Assembly: GCA_900103495.1 (NCBI GenBank)
Contig: FMWZ01000009.1
Span: 1-64,000, forward strand
Direction: 5' to 3'
Source of the DNA: Lachnospiraceae bacterium G11
Lineage (GTDB): Bacteria; Bacillota; Clostridia; Lachnospirales; Lachnospiraceae
Length of the DNA stretch: 64,000 nucleotides
The notes under the pieces are model-generated. The model made no database searches, was not told where the DNA came from, and was given only the letters and a program-made list of their open reading frames with translations. Both the position numbers and the translations under genes were made by a program. This document shows positions 15,718 to 22,236 of the stretch, one piece after another; position 1 is the stretch's first letter, and every line of letters starts with the position of its first letter.

Positions 15718-16029
15718 ACTTTTCCCTTTCACACAAAAAACTTCATATATTAATTAATACTCGTTACATATAACACCTATACATAAGGATACAATCGCCC
15801 ATAGGCCTTGTCAACAAAAATGCAACTTTATTTCAATATTTTCGAGCCATTATTGATATTTTCTTCCCGTTGACCGCTTTGGTTTTTTGACGTTTTCTAT
15901 GCAGTTTAAAGGCCGATTTTTCGCTGATTTGCGTGTCAGCAAATCTGGGGCAAAAAATGAGTAATCCCCCGTTTCCACATAGTTATCCACATCATGACAC
16001 ATATGTCAGAATGCCCTTGACTCTAACGT
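15718..16029. other. 312-bp intergenic region with promoter, dyads and a DnaA-box match
   Basis: Besides the murQ promoter it holds a 7-bp perfect inverted repeat (GATTTGC 15926-15932, GCAAATC 15939-15945) without a T tract. It also has a perfect TTATCCACA at 15983-15991 with a near match GTTTCCACA at 15971-15979, and a 5-bp dyad TGACA/TGTCA near 15994-16008. No open reading frame with a start and RBS is convincing. I see no RNA gene. Confidence 0.6.
15786..15814 (-). promoter_or_regulatory. murQ promoter
   Basis: On the minus strand TTGACA (complement of 15809-15814) and TATCCT (complement of 15786-15791) are spaced exactly 17 bases apart and face murQ. Confidence 0.75.
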
Positions 16030-18426
16030 CTATCTTGCAAAATGCCTCTTCCAGAAGTCCCCTATCACTTCATCGGAAACATCCAGATTCATGGACCTCA
16101 CATTCTCCCATTCTCTTGGAAAGAGTTTCACATAATCGTAGTTTTTGAACCTGTTGTCAAGGAGGACAACAATGCCTATATCCTCTGCAGTCCTTATTAC
16201 ACGACCTGCAGCCTGAAGAACCTTATTCATACCCGGATACCTGTAGGCGTAGTCAAAGCCGTTTTCCCCGTGGGCTGAAAAGAAGTCCTTAAGAATACCC
16301 CTCTCCTTACATATCTGTGGAATACCCGGGCCTACAATAATGGATCCGATAAGGCTGTCTCCCTTTAAGTCAATGCCCTCAGAAAAGATGCCTCCGAGAA
16401 CGCAGAAGCCGATGAGGGTATCATAAGAACCTCCGGAGGAATTTTCCTCTGAAAACATGGAGAGGAAATTCTCCCTGTCTTCCTCCTTCATTACATTCTC
16501 CTGAATCACGCATTCGGTATTATCCATAAAGGGAAGCTCCCTGTCCTCAAAGATGGAGTAAACCGAATTAAGGAATGCATGGGACGGAAAAAATACCATA
16601 TAGTTTCCGGGCTTCGCCGAAACAACTCTTCTTATATAGGAAGCAACCTTGGCATACTCGTTTTCATTTCGGTCGGTGTACAGAGTACTGACACCTTCCC
16701 CGATAAACACCCCTCTCTTTGATGGATCAAAAATGGAGTGAGCATAAACCTCATAATCCTCAGCCTCACCTCCAAGAAGCTTCTTATAATACTGGATGGG
16801 CAAAAAGGTGGCGGAAAACAGTATGCTGCTTCGCCCCCTGTTCATACACCTTCTTAAAAGATTTGAGGGATCCACGCAGTAAAGCTTAAGGAGAAAATCC
16901 CCTGAAGCAGGCATGTCCGTGTATATGACATAGTTGTCATCTATCTCCTCATAGATACCAAGGAAGTGGGAAATATCAAAGTATAACTGCAAAAAGGCCT
17001 CGTCATCCGGAGTCTGAAGTCTCTCGTCAAGATAAGCATTATAGGAAAGATAAAGGTTCTGGAGAGCTGAAACAAAAGCATTGATCTCCACTCCTATGCT
17101 TCTCTCGTCCATCAACTTCTTCAGTTTCAGAAGCTCCGAATTGCATTTATCAAGCCATTTATTGATTCTTTTGATGAATCTGTTCTCCGCCGGAAGGGGC
17201 CCGGATTTAAGAATTCGCTTAACGAGGAGAAAATTCTCTTTTACCAAAGTGGCAGAATACATATCTCTGCCTCTCTCTAAAAGGTTATGGGCCTCATCAA
17301 TGAGAAAAACATAGTTGTTCCGGGTATTTCCGTCGGCAAAGAACCTCTTTAGATACACATGGGGATCAAAAAGATAGTTGTAATCGCAGATAATGCCGTC
17401 AGCAAAAAGGGAGGCGTCAAGGCTCAGCTCAAAGGGGCAGACCCTGTGCTTTTCCGCATACTCAGCGATGGTCTCTCTCCTTAGATCCTCCTCGTGAATA
17501 AGAAGATCGTAGAGAGCCTCATTGACCCTGTCGAAATGTCCTTTGGCGTAGGGGCAGGCAACGGGATTACAGTCGCAGGTCTCGTTGGCGCACACCTTCT
17601 CCTTGGCCGTAATCTGAATGCTCTTAAATGTAAGGCCCTTATTCCTCAATATGTCAAAAGCGTTTACCGCCACGCTTCCCGTTACCGTCTTGGCTGTAAG
17701 GTAAAAGAGTTTGTCGCACATGCCCTTATTGCCGGAAAGAATGGTGGGATAGAGAGTGGCCAGGGTTTTGCCAACGCCGGTTGGGGCCTGGATGAAGAGT
17801 TTCTTCTTATGATAGATGGTCTTATAGACGTTCTCCATAAGCTCCTTCTGGCCCTCCCTGTACTCATAGGGAAACTTCAGATCCTCCACGGAGCTCTCCC
17901 GCTTCTTCTGCCACTCCACAGAGTAATCCGTCCAGCGTTTATACTCGCATATAACAGAGTCGAACCAAAGGGTTATCTCTTCTTTTGAATAGGCCTCGTA
18001 AAAATACCGTATCTCCTCTGTGTCAATGTTACAGTAGGTCATTCTCACCTTGATTTCATCAAGACCTTGCTGTGTAAGATATATATATGCATAACATTTA
18101 GCCTGGGCAAGATGCTCAGGCTTAGGGTCCTTAATATTCTTTAAATCTCTGTAAGTTCCCTTGATTTCGTCAATAATGACATCTGTGTCATTTGCCAGTA
18201 TTCCATCGGCTCTTCCATCTATCTTAAGGCTGTATTCACCCAAATCCACAGTGTAGCTTAAGGGGACCTCCGCTTCATACTCCGCCCCTGCTCTCTTCTG
18301 AATCATTCTGTGGATTCGGCCCCCCTCAAGCATTGCATCCGCCGGAGCCGCAGCCGCTGTATTGTCGATGTCGCCGTTTCTGAAAAGGAACTCAACCATT
18401 CCTCGAACAGATATTTGTATTTCCAT
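16030..18426 (-). CDS. Rad3/DinG-like helicase with N-terminal Cas4-like nuclease domain
   Basis: This 798-residue superfamily 2 helicase has the XPD/DinG plan. The N-terminal 190 residues carry a PD-(D/E)XK nuclease signature: GRIHRMIQK, then the Asp in KIDGRADGI and VIIDEIKGT with the E-x-K motif. Helicase motifs follow: Walker A QAPTGVGKTLATLYP, a four-Cys cluster region (CANETCDCNPVACPY) consistent with an iron-sulfur domain, DEAH in FLIDEAHNLLERG, and C-terminal motif VI in QAAGRVIRT. It probably unwinds and trims 5' tails or repairs DNA; the substrate is unknown. ATG 18426 has no Shine-Dalgarno sequence and lies 6 bases after TATACT, suggesting a leaderless mRNA. Confidence 0.88.
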   Translation of the reverse strand: MEIQISVRGMVEFLFRNGDIDNTAAAAPADAMLEGGRIHRMIQKRAGAEYEAEVPLSYTVDLGEYSLKIDGRADGILANDTDVIIDEIKGTYRDLKNIKDPKPEHLAQAKCYAYIYLTQQGLDEIKVRMTYCNIDTEEIRYFYEAYSKEEITLWFDSVICEYKRWTDYSVEWQKKRESSVEDLKFPYEYREGQKELMENVYKTIYHKKKLFIQAPTGVGKTLATLYPTILSGNKGMCDKLFYLTAKTVTGSVAVNAFDILRNKGLTFKSIQITAKEKVCANETCDCNPVACPYAKGHFDRVNEALYDLLIHEEDLRRETIAEYAEKHRVCPFELSLDASLFADGIICDYNYLFDPHVYLKRFFADGNTRNNYVFLIDEAHNLLERGRDMYSATLVKENFLLVKRILKSGPLPAENRFIKRINKWLDKCNSELLKLKKLMDERSIGVEINAFVSALQNLYLSYNAYLDERLQTPDDEAFLQLYFDISHFLGIYEEIDDNYVIYTDMPASGDFLLKLYCVDPSNLLRRCMNRGRSSILFSATFLPIQYYKKLLGGEAEDYEVYAHSIFDPSKRGVFIGEGVSTLYTDRNENEYAKVASYIRRVVSAKPGNYMVFFPSHAFLNSVYSIFEDRELPFMDNTECVIQENVMKEEDRENFLSMFSEENSSGGSYDTLIGFCVLGGIFSEGIDLKGDSLIGSIIVGPGIPQICKERGILKDFFSAHGENGFDYAYRYPGMNKVLQAAGRVIRTAEDIGIVVLLDNRFKNYDYVKLFPREWENVRSMNLDVSDEVIGDFWKRHFAR

Positions 18427-18432
18427 AAGTTC

Positions 18433-18438
18433 AGTATA
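18433..18438 (-). promoter_or_regulatory. -10 element giving a probable leaderless helicase transcript
   Basis: TATACT (complement of 18433-18438) ends 6 bases before the helicase ATG, so transcription should begin at or next to the start codon. No recognisable -35 is seen at 17 bases; that position falls in the preceding terminator. Confidence 0.5.
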
Positions 18439-18446
18439 TCATATAA

Positions 18447-18477
18447 CGAAAAAATCGGATTCATCAGAATCCGATTT
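18447..18477 (-). terminator. Terminator of the HPr-like gene
   Basis: On the minus strand an 11-bp perfect stem (AAATCGGATTC, loop TGAT, GAATCCGATTT) runs into T6. It lies just after the HPr-like gene and just before the helicase start. Confidence 0.88.
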
Positions 18478-18505
18478 CTTACTCTACCTACTATTCAATT
18501 TTCGA

Positions 18506-18733
18506 TTAGCATGCAACCGCATATCCGCGGAGCAACTCATCAAAGGCTTTGTTAAAGCCGAAGCATGTTACGGTAAGATCCTTTGTAAAATCAAGACCCA
18601 TAACACCTAAAATGGACTTTGCATCAACGATGTACCTGTTGTAAGCAATGTCGATGTCAAAGTCGCAGCGCCTTGCAACCTCAACGAAATGTGTAGCATC
18701 GTCGGGTTTAAGACGAATCTGAAACTTCTTCAT
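18506..18733 (-). CDS. HPr-like protein lacking the phospho-histidine
   Basis: This 75-residue protein has the open-faced fold pattern of the PTS phosphocarrier HPr. The segment from FVEVARRCDFDIDIAYN to VDAKSILGVMGLDF aligns without gaps to HPr residues around 22 to 52. The regulatory serine is conserved (Ser40 in KSILGV, equivalent to Ser46). By that alignment the catalytic His15 position falls on Lys9, and His15 here lines up with a helix residue, so phosphotransfer is unlikely. It may be a regulatory or structural HPr relative. It is monocistronic, with a terminator at 18447-18477. Confidence 0.8.
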   Translation of the reverse strand: MKKFQIRLKPDDATHFVEVARRCDFDIDIAYNRYIVDAKSILGVMGLDFTKDLTVTCFGFNKAFDELLRGYAVAC

Positions 18734-18801
18734 TTCAATGACCCTCTTAAAATACTTACTATCTATCGTCCCTACTCGATAAAAAGTAAAACAATGTTTA
18801 C

Positions 18802-18821
18802 ATACGAAATTAACTTCGTAT
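18802..18821. promoter_or_regulatory. 7-bp perfect dyad upstream of the HPr-like gene and asnA
   Basis: ATACGAA (18802-18808) and TTCGTAT (18815-18821) form an inverted repeat with a 6-base spacer in the 207-bp divergent gap. It has operator geometry, but the binding protein is unknown. Confidence 0.4.
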
Positions 18822-18880
18822 TGAAGTTATTATATTAGGAAATTTATGTTAAATCAATCGGCAATTTATTAAATTTTTGT

Positions 18881-18910
18881 TGCCAAATTGTTTCAAATGG
18901 GTTTACTATT
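18881..18910 (+). promoter_or_regulatory. Probable asnA promoter
   Basis: TTGCCA at 18881-18886 and TACTAT at 18905-18910 are spaced 18 bases and lie about 30 bases before ATG 18941. GGCAA at 18861-18865 and TTGCC at 18881-18885 form a loose dyad over the -35. Confidence 0.45.
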
Positions 18911-18940
18911 AACAATAAAAGTTGTAGCGAGGTGTACAAA

Positions 18941-19951
18941 ATGGACAAACAATTGATACCTGAAGGCTATGAATCTGCTCTTGATTTACATGCCACTCAG
19001 GTCGCCATCAAAACCGTTAAGGACATATTCCAGGATCTTTTGGCGGAAAGACTTAACCTCTTACGCGTATCTGCGCCTCTTTTCGTTGATCCTAAGTCAG
19101 GACTTAACGATAATTTAAACGGATACGAGAGACCCGTCAGCTTTGATATTTTGCATGAAGAGGGTAAAGAGGCTGAGATAGTTCAGTCCCTTGCGAAATG
19201 GAAAAGATATGCATTAAAGAAATACGGTTTTCAGGTTGGAGAAGGCCTCTACACCGATATGAGTGCCGTAAGACGTGATGAAGAACCCGACAACATCCAC
19301 TCAATCTACGTTGATCAGTGGGACTGGGAGAAAATCATCACCAAGGAACAGAGAAACCTTGACACCCTTAAGGATGTTGTCAAAGAGGTTTACAAAGTTC
19401 TCCGCAAGACCGAGAAGTACATGGGAATCGAGTATGATTACATCGAAGAGATTCTTCCCAATGATATCTTCTTTATCACAACCCAGGAGTTGGAGGACAT
19501 GTTCCCCGACAACACTCCCAAGGAGCGTGAATACCACATTGCCAAGGCCAAGGGTGCTGTCTGCATCATGCAGATTGGTGATGTACTTGAATCCGGTGAG
19601 CGTCACGACGGAAGAGCTCCCGACTACGATGACTGGGCATTAAATGCCGATATTATTGTTTACTATCCTGTGCTTGACATTGCACTGGAGCTTTCATCCA
19701 TGGGTATCAGAGTAGATGAGAAGTCTCTTGCCGAGCAGCTTAAGAAAGCAGGCTGCGAAGAGAGAGCCGAACTTCCCTTCCAGAAAGCTGTCTTAAACAA
19801 AGAACTGCCCTATACCATCGGTGGAGGTATCGGACAGTCCAGAATTTGTATGTTCTTCTTAAGAAAAGCTCACATAGCTGAGGTTCAGAGCTCACTTTGG
19901 CCCGATGATCAGCTTGAAGAGTTATCAAAGAGAGGCATTCATACCCTTTAA
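18941..19951 (+). CDS. asnA: Aspartate-ammonia ligase (asparagine synthetase A)
   Basis: This 336-residue class II aminoacyl-tRNA-synthetase-like enzyme makes asparagine from aspartate, ammonia and ATP. Family segments include RLNLLRVSAPLFVDPKSGLN, NGYERPVSFDI, DMSAVRRDE, VDQWDWEKII and the C-terminal GGGIGQSRICMFFL with the class II motif 3 arginine. Length matches the family (about 330). I chose ATG 18941 (MDKQLIPEGY) because GAGG lies 8 bases upstream, whereas GTG 18932 would be too close. It is convergent with the HAD-CPBP gene, and the two stop codons share a TTAA. Confidence 0.96.
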   Translation: MDKQLIPEGYESALDLHATQVAIKTVKDIFQDLLAERLNLLRVSAPLFVDPKSGLNDNLNGYERPVSFDILHEEGKEAEIVQSLAKWKRYALKKYGFQVGEGLYTDMSAVRRDEEPDNIHSIYVDQWDWEKIITKEQRNLDTLKDVVKEVYKVLRKTEKYMGIEYDYIEEILPNDIFFITTQELEDMFPDNTPKEREYHIAKAKGAVCIMQIGDVLESGERHDGRAPDYDDWALNADIIVYYPVLDIALELSSMGIRVDEKSLAEQLKKAGCEERAELPFQKAVLNKELPYTIGGGIGQSRICMFFLRKAHIAEVQSSLWPDDQLEELSKRGIHTL

Positions 19952-21456
19952 TCCAATGAGCGATTCCTCTTTTCGAAGTAATAAGCTCCGTAAAGAGAGA
20001 AGGCCAGAATTATGTAGAAGATTACACAGGCCAAAGGGTTGCATATAACAGCATATAATTTTATGAAACTTGAAAGCGCGAAGCCTATCACATTCATTAT
20101 CCCGTGGGTAAGAATGGACCAGAAAAGGCTTCCGCTTTTTTCATATATTATTGTAAGAATCAGTGCCGCAAAGAAGGCGTATGTGCCCTGAACAATATTC
20201 CCGTGATAAGCACCGAACAGAAGGGACGTTATTATGATTGATACAATCACGGAAAAATGTCTCTTTGTTCTGTTGTAAACTATTCCTCTGAACACCAGCT
20301 CCTCAGCCAAAGGTGAGCACACTCCGTAAAGGAAAAGTCCTCCGGTGAGGCTTATGGAGTTTTGAACCTGAGAAACCTTGTTAAAGCCCTCAGAGAATCT
20401 GACAAAGGAAGTCAAAGAGAAAAGTATATTGGTTCCGAAGGCATAACCCACTGCAATAAGAATCAGGCAAATAAGAGTAAGGGCTCCAAGAAGGTTCTTC
20501 CTGTAAATTGGGTCCGCACCTCTCATATTGTTGGCATTCCTGAATCTGTATGAGTATCTTGCCGCCACCAGATCCCTGTATCCGAAAAGGTAGAACATAA
20601 CAATACTCATAATAAGGAATACTCCTGCCCTTACATAGGAATTATTCATTCCCACCATGGAGAAGCCTGCCAGCCTTAGGAAGGCCGAACCGCAGAAATA
20701 AATCAGGACGGGATAAAGGATATCATATACCACATCAACCAGCCCGGTTCTTGTTTTTGACACTATTGTCATATTTGAACTTAAAAATTTGCATTCATTA
20801 TCCCTCAAAAGCAGCTTTTCCAGCTCTTTTGCAGAGAATACAATATAGTCCGCTCCTGCGGCTTTTAATTCCTCCAGAAAAGTGACATCATGTACAAGTC
20901 CGACGCTTGTAAGCCCGTGTTTCTTGGCTCCTTCAATATCAAACTTCCTGTCTCCAATCATGACAGTGTTGTCATAATCAATTTCTCCATTTTGAAATAA
21001 CAGGTGTAATGCTTTGTCAATTACTGCGTCTTTTTCAATGAGTCCTTCCGACTCAATAGCCCCCACAATAACGTCAAAGCACTTCTCAACCCCAAAGGTT
21101 TTAAGGACAGTGTGTACCATATCTTCGGGTTTACTGGATGCCACCGCCAGCTTGCAGCCGTGTCTTTTCAGCGTTTTAAGCATATGCTTAACCCCGGGGA
21201 AAAGAGAGTTCTCAAATATACCTATAGGTCTGTATCTTTCCCTATAGTACTCAATAGCCTTTGCGGCATCTTCCTCGGAAAATCCATAAAACTCCATAAA
21301 GCTGGTTTTTAATGGGGGACCTAAAAAGAATTTCAGATCATCCGGATCGTCGACTTTTATTCCGAATTTTTCAAGTGCATACTGTGCAGACCTGGTTACT
21401 CCGGGACCGGAATCGGATAAAGTGCCGTCCAGATCAAATAAAAGATATTTATTCAT
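19948..21456 (-). CDS. HAD phosphatase fused to a CPBP-family membrane protease
   Basis: This 502-residue two-part protein begins with a phosphoglycolate-phosphatase-like HAD domain (about 1-215): LFDLDGTLSDSGPG, VASSKPEDM and VMIGDRKFDIEGAKKHG are its four-motif set. A polytopic domain with about eight helices follows and contains the CPBP (CAAX protease and bacteriocin-processing) motifs EELVFRG, FGAYHGN and ILTHGIMN. Reading is continuous, with no second start with an RBS between the halves. HAD domains dephosphorylate small substrates; CPBP members cleave membrane proteins or act in immunity. A fused enzyme of this kind is unusual, and its role is unknown. RBS GGAG precedes ATG 21456. Confidence 0.87.
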   Translation of the reverse strand: MNKYLLFDLDGTLSDSGPGVTRSAQYALEKFGIKVDDPDDLKFFLGPPLKTSFMEFYGFSEEDAAKAIEYYRERYRPIGIFENSLFPGVKHMLKTLKRHGCKLAVASSKPEDMVHTVLKTFGVEKCFDVIVGAIESEGLIEKDAVIDKALHLLFQNGEIDYDNTVMIGDRKFDIEGAKKHGLTSVGLVHDVTFLEELKAAGADYIVFSAKELEKLLLRDNECKFLSSNMTIVSKTRTGLVDVVYDILYPVLIYFCGSAFLRLAGFSMVGMNNSYVRAGVFLIMSIVMFYLFGYRDLVAARYSYRFRNANNMRGADPIYRKNLLGALTLICLILIAVGYAFGTNILFSLTSFVRFSEGFNKVSQVQNSISLTGGLFLYGVCSPLAEELVFRGIVYNRTKRHFSVIVSIIITSLLFGAYHGNIVQGTYAFFAALILTIIYEKSGSLFWSILTHGIMNVIGFALSSFIKLYAVICNPLACVIFYIILAFSLYGAYYFEKRNRSLD

Positions 21457-21466
21457 AAATTCTCCA

Positions 21467-21495
21467 TTGACAGGATATTATTTTACGTCTATATT
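21467..21495 (+). promoter_or_regulatory. thiT promoter
   Basis: TTGACA at 21467-21472 and TATATT at 21490-21495 with a 17-base spacer lead directly into the TPP riboswitch. Confidence 0.82.
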
Positions 21496-21521
21496 AGTCC
21501 TTGAAAAAAATAATAACAGAA

Positions 21522-21593
21522 ACGCTAGGGGAGCACAATGCTGAGAATTAAACCCTCACTACCTGAACCGGGCAATACCGGCGTAGGGAAGCG
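21522..21593 (+). promoter_or_regulatory. TPP riboswitch (THI element)
   Basis: The conserved THI-box pieces occur in order: CTAGGGGAGC, ATGCTGAGA, ACCCT, ACCTGAACCGGGCAATACCG and GCGTAGGGAAGCG, closed by a CGCT/AGCG P1 stem. It senses thiamine pyrophosphate and controls the thiamine transporter gene downstream. Confidence 0.95.
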
Positions 21594-21617
21594 AACTTTA
21601 ATCTTTTTTTGTTGTCC

Positions 21618-21648
21618 CCTCTTTGTTTCGAACAAGGAGGTTTTTTTT
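21618..21648 (+). terminator. Riboswitch expression platform: terminator overlapping the RBS
   Basis: CCTCTTTGTT (21618-21627), loop TCG and AACAAGGAGG (21631-21640) form a 10-bp stem followed by T8, and the ATG follows at 21649. The 3' arm is the Shine-Dalgarno sequence, so one hairpin could both end transcription and hide the ribosome site when TPP is bound. Confidence 0.85.
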
Positions 21649-22236
21649 ATGTCACAAACAGGCAGTAAAACACGTATCTTAGTGGAAGGAGCAGCAATGG
21701 TTGCACTGGCAACCGTATTAAGCTTCATCCGAATCTTCAAGTTGCCCTGGGGCGGCTCCATCACTCTTTTATCCATGTTACCTATTGTAGTTTTCTCCAT
21801 AAGAAGAGGTGTTAAGGCCGGTTTAGCCGCATCCTTTGTATTCTCTCTTATTGAGTTTGTACAGGGAATCACGGATGGACTCTTTGGCTGGGGTCTCACA
21901 CCCGGAATGCTTGTAGCCTGCATTCTTCTTGATTACATTCTTGCATTCACAGTTCTTGGAATCGCAGGTTTATTCAGAAGCAAAGGTCTTGCAGGATGCA
22001 TCGGCGGCGTAGCCCTTGCCCTTGTATTAAGATATGTATTGCACGTTATCAGCGGATGTGTCATCTGGCAGAGTTACGGCAAGCTTTGGTCCGATTTCTT
22101 CATCGAGAATTCATTCCTTTACAGCCTCGTATACAACGGCTGCTACATGCTTCCCGAGCTTGTGTTCACATTGATTGCAACCTGCATTCTTTTCGCACAG
22201 CCTCAGGCAAAGAAAGTAATTCTTAACCTGGCTTAA
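21649..22236 (+). CDS. thiT: Energy-coupled thiamine transporter S component ThiT
   Basis: This 195-residue membrane protein with six helices binds thiamine for an ECF transporter whose energising module lies elsewhere. Family segments are ALATVLSFIRIFKLPWGGSI, LSMLPIVVFSIRRG and WGLTPGMLVACILLDYILAF, which include residues of the ThiT thiamine pocket. Start ATG 21649 has AAGGAGG directly in the riboswitch hairpin; the longer open frame from 21538 merely reads through the riboswitch. The TPP riboswitch upstream confirms the substrate. The stop shares TTAA with the convergent addA. Confidence 0.96.
   Translation: MSQTGSKTRILVEGAAMVALATVLSFIRIFKLPWGGSITLLSMLPIVVFSIRRGVKAGLAASFVFSLIEFVQGITDGLFGWGLTPGMLVACILLDYILAFTVLGIAGLFRSKGLAGCIGGVALALVLRYVLHVISGCVIWQSYGKLWSDFFIENSFLYSLVYNGCYMLPELVFTLIATCILFAQPQAKKVILNLA

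Noticed and set aside
15926-15945. Terminator after the helicase gene
   Set aside because: The 7-bp dyad has no T tract on either strand.
21538-21648. Longer ThiT reading from 21538
   Set aside because: This stretch is the TPP riboswitch and its terminator hairpin, so it is untranslated leader.
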